Shown one piece after another: positions 20,126 through 32,273 of a stretch of 64,000 bases of DNA. Position numbers and translations under genes: made by a program. Under the pieces are notes generated by a model. It did no database searches. It was not told the DNA's origin and worked only from the letters and a program-made list of their open reading frames with translations. The stretch's first letter is position 1; every line of letters begins with the position of its first letter. Origin of the DNA: Paeniglutamicibacter sulfureus (GTDB lineage Bacteria > Actinomycetota > Actinomycetes > Actinomycetales > Micrococcaceae); the NCBI RefSeq assembly GCF_039535115.1, contig NZ_BAAAWO010000001.1, forward strand, positions 186,001 through 250,000, given 5' to 3'.

Positions 20126-20911
20126 GTTGACTCCTCAGCCGATCCGAAAGGTATGGCAACTGTGCGTGTAACACCTTAGGGAAACCTTGGGCACGTCACT
20201 CCGCAAATAAGCGTGTCAAGTGCGGTTTTCGCGAACGCCAAGGAATGGGGCACCGGGAGGCCGGGAACGTTGTTTTTCATGCGTCCAAGGCCGAGACGGT
20301 GTTGCCGGCCACCGCAGTGGAGACCACGGGGATCGAGCTTGTTTGGACCCGGCGGAGCATTCGCCCGGGATATACCGTGTCGGGTATTCGCAACGGTTCC
20401 GTGTACACGGCCCGACAAGAGGGGGAACGGGGAGAGGTCGACCGGGATGACGAAGATGACAGGGGTGCAAGCGGCAGTGGCCTTTCTTGGTCACAGGCCA
20501 GGGCCGTCGAAGACCAATCTCTCCGCTGGTGCCATATCGCCCGATCATGGGAACCCGCCGGGGATCGCACGCGAGGTTTCCGGCTTGGGGAAACCGTGAC
20601 GCTCGCGTGCGCCGCACCGTCGGTGCCATTCCGTGCCCGGGATTCGTTGGGTGGGGGAGTCCTCGAATCCCAGGCCGGACGGTTTTCCTGAAGGCCTTGG
20701 GTATGGGCCCGCGGGCCTCGAATCTGTTCGAAGCCCCATGTCAACCGTGAAGGAATCCTTGCAGCCAAACCCTATGAAAAGGTATTGGTCTCGTGCCCGA
20801 TCGGCGTCGCGGGGTTGCCGGACACGGAAAAGGGGAGGTCGTGGGCCGTCGCCACGGTGGGCGACGGTCCACGACCTCCCCCCAGTCGCTGTTGTGCGCG
20901 GGGCCCGGAGC
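20126..20911. other. Gene-poor region between the Ig-repeat gene and parC
   Basis: About 790 bp. Several open frames of 60-160 codons exist on both strands, but none shows a recognisable family, a good ribosome site or a start that stands out. It should hold the promoter of the Ig-repeat gene near 20150-20250, and it contains the parC terminator at 20827-20881. No tRNA or known riboswitch motif was seen. Confidence 0.45.
20827..20881 (-). terminator. Strong terminator after parC
   Basis: A 22-bp stem: 20832-20853 pairs with 20860-20881 with one G-T wobble and a 6-nt loop. On the minus strand the hairpin is followed by TTTTCC. It lies 31 bp after the parC stop. Confidence 0.9.
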
Positions 20912-23569
<2,658 letters not shown>

Positions 23570-23694
23570 ATTTGGTGTGAATCCTCGATTCGGTACTGAT
23601 GCCTGTCCTTGGGCAAGGGCAGGTTTCATCTCTAGCTGCGGTCCCGGCGCGTCGATTCAAGTGCTCTTCGGACGCCGACCGCTAGGCTAAGCCT

Positions 23695-26397
23695 ATGGTG
23701 GATGGTCGTAAACCCGGTGAATATCCGTCCCATTGGGAAGCAGACGTTGTCCTGCGCAACGGATCCACGGCACATCTACGCCCGATTCAACCAAGCGACG
23801 CCGACAATTTGCAAAAAATGCACCGCGGGCAATCCGAAGCCTCGGTCTACATGCGCTATTTTACGTACAAATCCTCGCTCACCGCCAAAGAGCTCAAGCG
23901 CTTCACCGAGGTCGACCACGTCAACAGGGTGGCATTCGTCGTGATCCGGGGCGAGGACATTATTGGTGTGGGGCGTTATGACCGGCTTGATGACCCCACC
24001 GACGCGGAGGTGGCCTTCAACATCTCCGATGCCTACCAGGGCATGGGCGTGGGCTCGATCCTGTTGGAGCACTTGGCCGCGGCCGCACGCGAAAACGACA
24101 TTGAGAGTTTCTCCGCGGAGGTCCTTCCCGAAAACCGTAAGATGCTCACGGTCTTCGCCGAGGCCGGCTATGCGGTCAAGCGGCACTTCGACGAGGGCGT
24201 GGTGATGCTCGAATTCCCCATCGACCCCACGGAAAAGTCCCGCGCCGTGATGGAATCGCGCGAACACCGCGCCGAGGCCAAGTCGCTGGCCGGGCTGCTG
24301 GCCCCCGGATCCATCGCGGTCATCGGAGCCAGCCGCGAATGGGGCACCGTCGGGCACACGCTGCTGCACAACATCATCGAGGGCGGGTTCACCGGTGCCG
24401 TCTACGGCGTGAACCCGCAGGCCTTCGAGCTCGGCGGCATGCGCAGCTACGCCACGCTGGCCGAGATCCCGGGTCCCGTCGACCTGGCCGTCATTGCCGT
24501 CCCACAGGACCAGATCCACCAAGTCATCACGCAGTGCGCCCATGCCGGGGTCAAGGGGCTGCTGATCGCCACGGGAGGCTTCGAAGCGGACGGCGAGGCT
24601 GGACTGTCCCGCCAGCGCGAACTGGTCCGGCTGGCGCGGGCCAACGGGATGCGCGTGATCGGCCCCGCATCCCTGGGCCTGGTGAACACCGACCCCGCGA
24701 CCTCCATGAACGCCTCCCTCGCCCCCGGCATGCCCCAGCAGGGAACCATGGGGCTTTTTAGCCAATCCGCCGCCATCGGGGTGCTGCTCTACGCGGCCTC
24801 CGTGCGCCGCGGCGTCGGGGTGTCCTCCATTGTTTCGGCGGGCAACCGGGCGGATGTCTCGGGAAACGACGCCATGCAGTTCTGGGAAGACGATCCCGCC
24901 ACCCGCGCGGTGGGCCTGTACCTCGAGTCTTTCGGCAACCCGCGCAAGTTCTCCCGCATCGCCCGACGACTCTCGCACTCGAAGCCCGTGATCGTGGCCA
25001 AGTCCGATGTCATGGGGCTGCGGCTGCCGCCGGGCCACGCGGTGCGCACCACCCAGGCGCCCACGGCGGCGGTGGACGCGATGCTGCGACAATCCGGGGT
25101 GATCCGGGTGCGCACCAACGAGGAATTGATGGAAATCGCGCAGGTGGTGGCTGCCCAGCCGCTGCCGGCCGGTCCAGGGATCGCGGTGTTGTCCAACTCC
25201 GCGGCGTTGGCCTCCGTGGTCGCCGACGCCGCCGAGCAGAACCACCTCGATGTGGTTGCCTCGGATGCTGGGGTGCACCTGGGGGATGGCCAGTCCCGGG
25301 CGCTGCCGCGGCTTGCCGCGGCCCTGGCCACGGCGCTGGAAAACACCGAAGTGCATTGCGGGATCGTCACCTTGCTGCCGGAGCCGGGGCTTTCCAACCA
25401 GGCGCTTGCCCGGTGCATCCGCGAGGCGGCAGCTGAGGCGGGCAAGCCCGTGGTGGCAGTGTTCACCGGCCTCATGGATCCCGTGGCCACTGTCGACGGG
25501 CTGCTGGATGCCGGGACCCACCCGGATGGCGGCAACTACGGACTGCCCTGCTATTCCAGCCCCGGGGTCGCCGTCAACGCCCTGGCGGCGGTCGTCCACT
25601 ATGCGCGCTGGGTCGCCCGGGAACAGGGAGAGATCATCGAGCCGCCGGGCATCGACGTGCCTGCCGCCGCCGACTTCATCGAGCAGGCCCTGGACACCGT
25701 GGAGGGCGTGGACCTGCTGCACCTGTCAAAGGGACAGGCGGCCGAACTTTTGGGCCACTACGGGATCGGGGTGCTTGAATCCTCGGGCTTCGAAACCGCC
25801 GACGAGGCGGTTGCCGCTGCCGGACGGCTGGGCTGGCCGGTTGCGCTCAAGGCCCGCGACGAGCACCTGCGCCACCGGCTGGACCTCGGCGGGGTCAGGC
25901 TGAATATCACCGACGAGGCCTCGCTGCGCTCCAATATCGGGCACATGCGCGAGATCCTGGCGACGTATGCGGCGAAGGACCTCGAGGTCCAATCCATGGC
26001 CCCGGCAGGGCAGGGCTGCGTGGTCAGGGCCGTCGAGGACCCGTTGCTGGGCCCGGTGGTGTCCTTCGGCCTGGCTGGCGACGCGGTGAACCTGCTCGAC
26101 GACTGGGCGCACGGCACCCCGCCGCTGACAAACACCGACCTTTCGGACCTGGTGGCTGCCCCGCGGGCCTCCGCCCGACTGCGCGGCTACCAGGGACTTC
26201 CCGCAGTGGACCTGGGTGCACTGGAAGACCTGTTGAACCGCGTGGCCACCCTGAAGGACAACCACCCGGAGGTGTCCCTGCTGGAAATCAACCCGGTCAT
26301 GGCCACCGCCAACGGCACGACGGTGCTGGCGGTCGAGATCTGGCTGGGCAACCCGGAGCAGCGCACCGATTCCGCACGCCGGGCCATGAGCCACTGA
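23695..26397 (+). CDS. Pat-like GNAT acetyltransferase fused to acyl-CoA synthetase-like domains
   Basis: A 900-residue protein with an N-terminal GNAT acetyltransferase domain (about residues 15-180; acetyl-CoA loop YQGMGVGSILLEHL). It is followed by a CoA-binding Rossmann domain (about 200-300; GSIAVIGASREWGTVGHTL), succinyl-CoA ligase-like domains (about 330-640) and a C-terminal ATP-grasp domain (about 680-890). This matches the NDP-forming acyl-CoA synthetase-like protein lysine acetyltransferases (Pat/PatZ family), but with GNAT first. Such enzymes acetylate metabolic enzymes such as acetyl-CoA synthetase, with the synthetase-like part acting as a sensor. Substrates here are inferred. 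ATG at 23695 is used. It is divergent from parC across about 125 bp. Confidence 0.88.
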   Translation: MVDGRKPGEYPSHWEADVVLRNGSTAHLRPIQPSDADNLQKMHRGQSEASVYMRYFTYKSSLTAKELKRFTEVDHVNRVAFVVIRGEDIIGVGRYDRLDDPTDAEVAFNISDAYQGMGVGSILLEHLAAAARENDIESFSAEVLPENRKMLTVFAEAGYAVKRHFDEGVVMLEFPIDPTEKSRAVMESREHRAEAKSLAGLLAPGSIAVIGASREWGTVGHTLLHNIIEGGFTGAVYGVNPQAFELGGMRSYATLAEIPGPVDLAVIAVPQDQIHQVITQCAHAGVKGLLIATGGFEADGEAGLSRQRELVRLARANGMRVIGPASLGLVNTDPATSMNASLAPGMPQQGTMGLFSQSAAIGVLLYAASVRRGVGVSSIVSAGNRADVSGNDAMQFWEDDPATRAVGLYLESFGNPRKFSRIARRLSHSKPVIVAKSDVMGLRLPPGHAVRTTQAPTAAVDAMLRQSGVIRVRTNEELMEIAQVVAAQPLPAGPGIAVLSNSAALASVVADAAEQNHLDVVASDAGVHLGDGQSRALPRLAAALATALENTEVHCGIVTLLPEPGLSNQALARCIREAAAEAGKPVVAVFTGLMDPVATVDGLLDAGTHPDGGNYGLPCYSSPGVAVNALAAVVHYARWVAREQGEIIEPPGIDVPAAADFIEQALDTVEGVDLLHLSKGQAAELLGHYGIGVLESSGFETADEAVAAAGRLGWPVALKARDEHLRHRLDLGGVRLNITDEASLRSNIGHMREILATYAAKDLEVQSMAPAGQGCVVRAVEDPLLGPVVSFGLAGDAVNLLDDWAHGTPPLTNTDLSDLVAAPRASARLRGYQGLPAVDLGALEDLLNRVATLKDNHPEVSLLEINPVMATANGTTVLAVEIWLGNPEQRTDSARRAMSH

Positions 26398-26468
26398 GCC
26401 GGCATCGCGGCAGCGGCGTACACCACACCCAGACCTCCCGGTTCGTCCCCTTGGGTAGACTGGTAGGC

Positions 26469-27146
26469 ATGACCCCCCTTTCTTCGGCCACGGGCCCCGA
26501 CCTGCAAGCTGACCTCGACCGTGCCGGGTTCTACCCGAAAATGGTTGCCGACATCATCGACGAGGCACTCGATGGGCGGGAGACCGGCGCGCACCTGGTG
26601 CACCTGGAGACCCACTTCGACCAGCACGAGGTCCACCGGCACATCACCGTTTTGGTGCTGGCCGAGGACGTGTTGCTGGTGGCCCACGTCGATGACCAGC
26701 AGCTGGACGAGAAGGGCAAGGAAGTCATGGCCCAGGTCTCCACCGAGCTGGTCCAGCTCTCCAAGGTCACCACCGTGGCCACCAGCTACGTCTACCACCA
26801 GCCGCAGAACTACAGCACCGGGGACATGGTCAAGGAATTGACCCTGGGCATCGCCTGGGCCGGTGCCCAGCGGATCGACCTGGCCCCGGCCGGTTGCGCC
26901 GACCCCGCTTGCGACGCCGACCACGGCTACACCGGCACCTCCCAGCAGGAGGACCTCGTGCTACGCGTGAGCGCCGAGGCCGACGGCGTCAATGCCGTGA
27001 CCGCCGCCCGCGGCTTCGCAAAGTCAATGCGCCGTGCATCGGCCCCTCGCGGCGCCGATGCGTCCCGCCCCGGGGCCGCGGCACCCGCCGCCGAGGTGCG
27101 CGGACGCGTCGGCTCGCGCTTCGGCCGAAACACCCACCAGGGCTAA
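26469..27146 (+). CDS. DUF5998 family protein
   Basis: A 225-residue soluble protein of unknown function, found in actinobacteria upstream of a phosphodiesterase gene as here. The core (about 10-165) has DLDRAGFYPKMVADIIDEAL, LETHFDQHEVHRHITVLVL and the acidic CADPACDADHGYTG. The tail (about 185-225) is Arg/Ala-rich and probably disordered. The ATG at 26469 is chosen over one at 26451 because it aligns with the usual MT.. start; the ribosome site is weak either way. The next gene starts 24 bp after the stop, so they are likely co-transcribed. Confidence 0.75.
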   Translation: MTPLSSATGPDLQADLDRAGFYPKMVADIIDEALDGRETGAHLVHLETHFDQHEVHRHITVLVLAEDVLLVAHVDDQQLDEKGKEVMAQVSTELVQLSKVTTVATSYVYHQPQNYSTGDMVKELTLGIAWAGAQRIDLAPAGCADPACDADHGYTGTSQQEDLVLRVSAEADGVNAVTAARGFAKSMRRASAPRGADASRPGAAAPAAEVRGRVGSRFGRNTHQG

Positions 27147-27170
27147 GGCCACAAGGGAGAACACCGCCTC

Positions 27171-28352
27171 GTGGCAACCAGCACCCGCAGAACCCCTGCC
27201 ACCGCCTTGCCGGCGGCCCCTCCGTATGGAAGCAAGACCATCGCCGAGTTGCTGCCCAGCGCGGCGGCGGCACTGGGAGTCAAGGGCTTCGAGAACGCCC
27301 TGGGGCTTCCGACGGCCAACCGCATCTGTGTGGTGATGGTCGACGGCTTGGGCAAGGCCCTGCTCAAGGCCCGCGGGGGACATGCCCCGTTCCTGCGCAA
27401 GCTCATGGAAACCTCGCAGACCCTGCACGCTTCCTTCCCCTCCACAACCGCCGCCTCGCTGACCTCCATGGGCACCGGCCTGCCGCCGGGGCAGCACGGG
27501 GTCGTGGGCTACGACGCGGTAGACCCCGAACGCCGCCGCGTCGTGAACCAGCTGGGCGGCTGGCCAAAGGACCTGGACCCGCTGTCCTGGCAGCCGCACC
27601 GGACGGTGTTCGAACAGGTGGCGGCGGCCGGGGTGCACACCGCCACGGTGTCCCTGTCCCAATTCAGGGATTCGGCCCTGACCAAGGCAGCACTGCGCGG
27701 CCCCGAATTCACCGCGGCGGAGTCTCCGCACGCACGGGTGCGCGCCACCTGCGAGATCCTCGCGGCCAATCCCCGCTCCCTGGTGTACTGCTACTTCAAC
27801 GAGCTGGACAAGGCAGGGCACCGGCACGGCAAGGCATCGGCACAATGGGGAAACGCGCTGGAGGACCTGGACTCGGTCATGCGCACCCTGGCCGCACGGG
27901 TCCCGGCCGGCACGTTGCTGCTGCTGACGGCTGACCACGGCATGGTCGACGTGGACGAGAAATGGCGGATCGACTACTCCGAGTTCCCTGAGCTGGTGGA
28001 CGGGGTCGAACTGACCTCCGGCGAGCCGCGAGGGGCGCAATTGCATTTCCACGCCCAGACCCCGCCGGCCCAGAGGGAGGCGGTGGCCGAGGCATGGCGG
28101 GAACGCTTTGGGTCCAAGGCCTGGGTGCTCGGCCGCGACGAGGCCATCGACCTGGGCCTGTTCGGGCCGGTGGATGACCGGGTGCGCGAACGCATCGGGG
28201 ACCTGCTCATCCTGTCCGCGGAGGACATTGCCTTCCTCGACGGGCGGAGGGTCAAGCCCGCCGCATTCACGATGATCGGGCAGCACGGCTCGCTGACCCG
28301 CGCCGAGTGCGAGGTTCCGCTGCTGACCCTGGCGCGCCCGGCCGGGAAATAG
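27171..28352 (+). CDS. Alkaline phosphatase superfamily protein (nucleotide pyrophosphatase/phosphodiesterase type)
   Basis: A 393-residue enzyme of the type I phosphodiesterase/nucleotide pyrophosphatase family. Metal and nucleophile motifs are VVMVDGLGKALL (Asp), SFPSTTAASLTSM with the likely nucleophile Thr, and TADHGMVD (Asp-His). YFNELDKAGHRHG carries the remaining metal ligands. There is no signal peptide, so it is probably cytosolic. GTG at 27171 follows AAGGGAGAA. It is the second gene after the DUF5998 gene and is followed by a strong terminator. Substrate is unknown. Confidence 0.85.
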   Translation: MATSTRRTPATALPAAPPYGSKTIAELLPSAAAALGVKGFENALGLPTANRICVVMVDGLGKALLKARGGHAPFLRKLMETSQTLHASFPSTTAASLTSMGTGLPPGQHGVVGYDAVDPERRRVVNQLGGWPKDLDPLSWQPHRTVFEQVAAAGVHTATVSLSQFRDSALTKAALRGPEFTAAESPHARVRATCEILAANPRSLVYCYFNELDKAGHRHGKASAQWGNALEDLDSVMRTLAARVPAGTLLLLTADHGMVDVDEKWRIDYSEFPELVDGVELTSGEPRGAQLHFHAQTPPAQREAVAEAWRERFGSKAWVLGRDEAIDLGLFGPVDDRVRERIGDLLILSAEDIAFLDGRRVKPAAFTMIGQHGSLTRAECEVPLLTLARPAGK

Positions 28353-28363
28353 CACCCAACAGC

Positions 28364-28410
28364 AAAGGCCCGGTTTTTGGCATCAAATCCTTGCCAAAAA
28401 CCGGACCTTT
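28364..28410. terminator. Bidirectional terminator between the phosphodiesterase gene and sepH
   Basis: An 18-bp stem with one mismatch: AAAGGCCCGGTTTTTGGC (28364-28381) and GCCAAAAACCGGACCTTT (28393-28410), loop of 11 nt. It lies between converging genes 12 bp after the upstream stop. Confidence 0.85.
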
Positions 28411-28436
28411 CCCGTGGGTGCAGCGCCTACGTGGAG

Positions 28437-29531
28437 TCAGTCGTTGTTGTTGCGCCGGCCGAAGACGATCTCGTCCCAGCTGGGCACCGAGGAACGCTTG
28501 GCCTTTTTCTTGCCACCGGCCTCATCGTCGTGGGCACCGGCTTCCGAACCCTCTGCCGATTCCCCCTTGTCAGGGGTTTCCGGGCGAAGGTTCGGCACCA
28601 GGGAAATGGTCGTGGTTCTTGAGCTGACGCCGTCATAGAGTCGGGGCAGGCCGTCGTCCTGCGGCGCGGGGCCAGCCAGACGCGGGTCGTCCTCCGGGTG
28701 AGGGGAGCGTGAAAGCATGGCGGCCAGCGCGTCGTCGCCCTCTTCGTCGAGTCCCAGGCGCTGCCCGCGGCGGGCGCTGAGCGCGTCAAGGAGCTGTTCC
28801 GAGTCGGCCACGGCTGCCTCAAAGTCGACGTCGTCCCCGTCGGCCTCGACGTCGAAGGGATCGTCCGCGACGGCCGTCAGTCGGCGGGCACCCACCGGCG
28901 CGTCGAGCGGTTCCAGTTCGCTCAGGACCTGGGCCCAGCGATTGGCGTTCTGCAGCGATTTGCGGTTCGGGTGGAACGACCAGCGCGCGACGGATTCCTC
29001 GGAACCGGCGTCCAAGGCGATGCTGGCGTCGGATTCGGGCAAATCGAAGGTTGCCACGACCTCCCAGGAACCATCTGCCTCGCGCCAGGCGTCCCAGGCC
29101 AGGGATTCGGTGTCTATGCCCATCGAATGGATGCGATAGGCGACCATTTCGCCGAGGTTGGCCGGTTCCTCGCCGAAGATGCTGCGGTAGCCGTCATGGG
29201 TCTGCGGGGCGGAAACCTCCACATTGCGCGCCTGGGAGGCAATGTATTCGCGTTCGGCCAGCACCGGACCCTCGTAGCGCATGATGCGCTCCAAGGACAT
29301 GCCGGAAACGGCCGCCACGTCCTCTGCCGTGGCGCCGGAACGGATCCGGGCCTGGATGTCGCGGGGTGACAACGGCGCGGCTTGCGCCTCCGAACGATCG
29401 GCCCGGGCTGCTCGAGTCAATGCACTTCGCAGCGCTTCATCGACGGGCAGCACAAAACTGTTCCCGTCGTCGCTGCTCAGGTGCAGGCTCTCACCGTTCT
29501 CGTGGATTCCCACCAGTCGGAGTTGACGCAT
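28437..29531 (-). CDS. sepH: Septation protein SepH
   Basis: A 364-residue actinobacterial cell-division protein (DUF3071 family) that, in studied species, contacts FtsZ and promotes its assembly. The N-terminal domain (about 1-165) starts MRQLRLVGIHENGESLHL and has a helix-turn-helix-like segment (LSPRDIQARIRSGATAEDVAAVSGMSLERIMRYEGPV in part). A long acidic linker follows, and the C-terminus ends with the conserved VPSWDEIVFG motif. ATG at 29531 follows GGAGGATAGTC, an excellent site. It is divergent from the DUF4193 gene. Confidence 0.93.
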   Translation of the reverse strand: MRQLRLVGIHENGESLHLSSDDGNSFVLPVDEALRSALTRAARADRSEAQAAPLSPRDIQARIRSGATAEDVAAVSGMSLERIMRYEGPVLAEREYIASQARNVEVSAPQTHDGYRSIFGEEPANLGEMVAYRIHSMGIDTESLAWDAWREADGSWEVVATFDLPESDASIALDAGSEESVARWSFHPNRKSLQNANRWAQVLSELEPLDAPVGARRLTAVADDPFDVEADGDDVDFEAAVADSEQLLDALSARRGQRLGLDEEGDDALAAMLSRSPHPEDDPRLAGPAPQDDGLPRLYDGVSSRTTTISLVPNLRPETPDKGESAEGSEAGAHDDEAGGKKKAKRSSVPSWDEIVFGRRNNND

Positions 29532-29862
29532 GACTATCCTCCACAAACCGTCGTGTTGTGACTAAAACTTTGCCACCTGCGGGGGCAAATACCTAAGAGG
29601 TGCCTTGGTGTGGCGCGGACCGGCTTCATGATTATTCCCACCAAGCCCGAAAAAGCGCGTAAAAACGGGTAAAAAATCCCGTATTTGGACCCGAAGGTGC
29701 AATGATGAACAGTCGGTTCCCGACCGGGCACAAAAAAGCATGATTCTGCGTTGAAGCATAAGCGCATGAATTTGCGTGGAATGACCCGAGGGACCGGAAC
29801 CGGTCCCGGGACGACCCAAGACGAACAACAGCTTGAACCAAGCGGAGTGTGAAGCAGCAATT
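29532..29862. other. Divergent promoter region of sepH and the DUF4193 gene
   Basis: About 330 bp with lower GC than its surroundings and several A/T runs between 29640 and 29780, as expected of promoters. A small ACGGG...CCCGT dyad lies at 29665-29682. No gene is seen. Confidence 0.4.
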
Positions 29863-30171
29863 ATGGCAACCGACTACGATGCACCTCGGAAGCATGCCGA
29901 AGACGATGAGAAGCCCGAGGCCCTGCCCGAGCTGAAGGCCCAGCGCAGCACGAACACCAACGCCTCGAATCTCATCGATGAAGACGAGGCGGCCCTGGCC
30001 GACAGCTATGAGCTGCCGGGTGCCGACCTGTCGGGCGAAGAACTCGCGGTCATGGTGATGCCGGCGCAGGCGGACGAGTTCACCTGTGCGTCCTGTTTCC
30101 TGGTGCGGCACCGTTCGCAGATCGCCCTGCAGAAGGACGGCCTGCTCTACTGCACCGACTGCGAGGGCTAG
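29863..30171 (+). CDS. DUF4193 family zinc-ribbon protein
   Basis: A 102-residue protein of the DUF4193 family, very conserved in actinobacteria near sigA/dut; function unknown. It opens MATDYDAPRK, has an acidic middle, and ends with a zinc ribbon: CASC (FTCASCFLVRHRSQ) and CTDC (LLYCTDCEG). The ATG at 29863 is chosen because it matches the family start; an upstream ATG at 29833 is not needed. A perfect terminator follows within 10 bp. Confidence 0.92.
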   Translation: MATDYDAPRKHAEDDEKPEALPELKAQRSTNTNASNLIDEDEAALADSYELPGADLSGEELAVMVMPAQADEFTCASCFLVRHRSQIALQKDGLLYCTDCEG

Positions 30172-30180
30172 CCACAACAC

Positions 30181-30243
30181 AACGCCCGCCACCCCTCAAT
30201 CCCCGCACAAGAACTCGCCGAGCAGGGGATGGCGGGCGTTTTT
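30181..30243 (+). terminator. Terminator after the DUF4193 gene
   Basis: Arms AACGCCCGCCACCCC (30181-30195) and the complementary GGGGATGGCGGGCGTT (30225-30240), followed at once by TTT after the TT of the stem. Confidence 0.85.
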
Positions 30244-30263
30244 GTGCCTCGGTGGATTGGCGC

Positions 30264-30815
30264 CTAGGCGGTGCCGGATTCCTCCGCGGCATCGGGGGAG
30301 TTGCCATCCTGCGCCTCGGGGTTCTCCACGGGCTCGCGGTACTGCACCATGACGCCGCCCAGGGCGGCGGTGAGTTCCTCGGGACGGCGGGTCGAAGCCA
30401 GCCAGTACGGGGTGGAGTCGCGCTCGTCGGTGATCTGGATGCGCACCACCGGGTCGATCCAGCCGCGGATGCACATGAAGGCGATGCCGTTCAGGCCCGG
30501 ACCGCGCTGGTGGTAGGCCGCCGCGCCGCGGTAGCCGGTGACATCGCCAACGAATTCACGTTCGATGGTGGCACGTCCCACGGTCAGCGTTTCGTCGCGG
30601 ACCTCGATCTTCGGGGTGCTCATGACCAGGGCGAAGGAGATCAGGCCCAGGGCGACGACGCCGGCCACGACTCCCCAGCCCAGGCCCACCGGGATGAACG
30701 CGATGGCGGCGGTGGCGCCAAGGCCCAGCGTCACGACCCAGATCCACCATGCGGGCCACAGCTTTTCGCTGAAGTGGACGGGGGCAGGTTGCATCGGTGA
30801 AGGGTTCTCGGCCAT
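30264..30815 (-). CDS. DUF3093 family membrane protein
   Basis: A 183-residue protein with two hydrophobic helices near the N-terminus (about residues 20-60, WPAWWIWVVTLGLGAT and GVVAGVVALGLISFAL), then a soluble domain with GDVTGYRGAAAYHQRGPGLN and RIQITDERDSTPYWL. It fits the actinobacterial DUF3093 family; function unknown. The start is uncertain: ATG at 30815 gives the family-like MAENPSP, but another ATG lies four codons upstream at 30827. It is divergent from dut by about 135 bp. Confidence 0.8.
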   Translation of the reverse strand: MAENPSPMQPAPVHFSEKLWPAWWIWVVTLGLGATAAIAFIPVGLGWGVVAGVVALGLISFALVMSTPKIEVRDETLTVGRATIEREFVGDVTGYRGAAAYHQRGPGLNGIAFMCIRGWIDPVVRIQITDERDSTPYWLASTRRPEELTAALGGVMVQYREPVENPEAQDGNSPDAAEESGTA

Positions 30816-30949
30816 ACCCTCAAGCATAGGCGGTTGGGAGTCCGTACCCGGCCAGCGCCGGCGTGCCCGAGGGACTAGAGTTAATGGCAAACAGCAGTGG
30901 CCGTGCCGCGGCCAGAACCCAATCTTGAACCCCTTGGAGTGGAAAATAG

Positions 30950-31420
30950 ATGTCCGAATCGAGAGTCGATATCGCCCTGAAAATGCTTGATCCGGACCTT
31001 CCGGCACCAAGCTATGCGCATGAGGGCGATGCGGGAGCAGATCTGTGTGCCCGCGAGGACGTGACGCTGGAGCCGGGACAACGGGCGCTGGTTCCCACCG
31101 GCGTCTCCCTGGCGCTGCCCCTGGGCTACGTCGGGTTGATCCACCCGCGTTCCGGCCTGGCCACCAAGCACGGCCTGACCGTGGTCAATGCGCCGGGGAC
31201 CGTGGATGCCGGGTACCGTGGTGAGTTGAAGGTCACGTTGTTGAACACGGATGCAACCACCCCGATCGTGCTCAAGCGCGGGGACCGCATCGCCCAGCTG
31301 GTGATCCAGAAGGTCGAGCGGGCCCACTTCATCCAGGTCCAAGATCTTGACGACTCCTCGCGCGGCGCCGGCGGCTTTGGCTCCACCGGTGGTTTCGAAA
31401 CCGCAAACAGCAGCCACTAG
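30950..31420 (+). CDS. dut: dUTP diphosphatase
   Basis: Trimeric dUTPase that hydrolyses dUTP to dUMP, keeping uracil out of DNA. All five motifs are present in 156 residues: [41 protein letters not shown] and [16 protein letters not shown] lies 9-13 nt before ATG 30950. First gene of a likely four-gene operon with DUF3710, OB-fold and DUF3159 genes; the same order is recalled from mycobacteria. Confidence 0.97.
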   Translation: MSESRVDIALKMLDPDLPAPSYAHEGDAGADLCAREDVTLEPGQRALVPTGVSLALPLGYVGLIHPRSGLATKHGLTVVNAPGTVDAGYRGELKVTLLNTDATTPIVLKRGDRIAQLVIQKVERAHFIQVQDLDDSSRGAGGFGSTGGFETANSSH

Positions 31421-31468
31421 GGCCGGCCAGCGAAATCTCACGGTCGATACAGCAAGAGAGCAACTTCA

Positions 31469-32251
31469 ATGATTTTCAAGCGTAAGAAGAAGGCCGTCGC
31501 CGAGGCGCAGCCCGAACAGACCATCGCCGGACTCAATGCCGCGGCCGCCAGCGGGACCGGGGAACCGGCGGGGGAAAAGCCTGCCAAGGCTCCAGAGGCG
31601 GAGGCCGCAGCGCAGGACGCGCCGGCGGCAACCCCGGAACGCGCGGGCGGGCCCTTTGACGGTGATGACATCGAGGACCACGAGGGCTTCCTCGACCTGG
31701 GAGCCTTGCTGATCAAGCCGGTCCCCGGCCTGCAACTTCGCCTCGAGGTCGAAGAATCCACGCAGCGCGTCATCGCCGTGGCACTGGAGATCGGTGGTTC
31801 GCGCATGCAGCTGCAGGTCTTCGCCGCACCCAAGTCCGATGAGCTGTGGCCAGGCATCTCCACCCAGATCGCCACCGGCATCGCCGACCAGGGCGGGGAA
31901 ACGGAAATGGTTCCCGGCCGCTTCGGCAACGAATTGCTGGCCCGGGTTCCGCAGACAGCTCCCGACGGACGCCAAGGCCATGTGGCGCTGCGCTTTCTGG
32001 GCATCGACGGTCCGCGCTGGTTCCTCCGCGCGGTCATCGGCGGTTCGGCGCTGACGGATGCGGCCGAATCCAAGATCATGGAGGACACCCTGGCACAGGT
32101 CGTGGTGGTGCGCGGCGACACGCCGATGCCGCCGACCGAGTTGCTGTCCCTGACGGTGCCCTCCGGTGCACTGGCCCGTCCGGATGAAACCGGCGAGGCC
32201 CCCGGCACCGAGCGTCCCGAACGTGGCCCGGAAATCACCCAGATCGGCTGA
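31469..32251 (+). CDS. DUF3710 domain-containing protein
   Basis: A 260-residue actinobacterial protein of unknown function, always beside dut in related genomes as I recall. It has a basic start (MIFKRKKKAV), an Ala/Glu/Pro-rich linker to about residue 60, then the DUF3710 core with DLGALLIKPVPGLQLRLEVEE, GSRMQLQVFAAPKSDELWP and FLGIDGPRWFLRAVIGG. It lies 48 bp after dut and is followed after 22 bp by the OB-fold gene. Confidence 0.9.
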   Translation: MIFKRKKKAVAEAQPEQTIAGLNAAAASGTGEPAGEKPAKAPEAEAAAQDAPAATPERAGGPFDGDDIEDHEGFLDLGALLIKPVPGLQLRLEVEESTQRVIAVALEIGGSRMQLQVFAAPKSDELWPGISTQIATGIADQGGETEMVPGRFGNELLARVPQTAPDGRQGHVALRFLGIDGPRWFLRAVIGGSALTDAAESKIMEDTLAQVVVVRGDTPMPPTELLSLTVPSGALARPDETGEAPGTERPERGPEITQIG

Positions 32252-32273
32252 TTCGTTGCCCAAGGACAAAGCG

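Noticed and set aside
20216-20768. Minus-strand frames of 137-163 codons in the gap before parC
   Set aside because: Composition is Arg/Pro/Trp-rich with no family resemblance and no good ribosome site.
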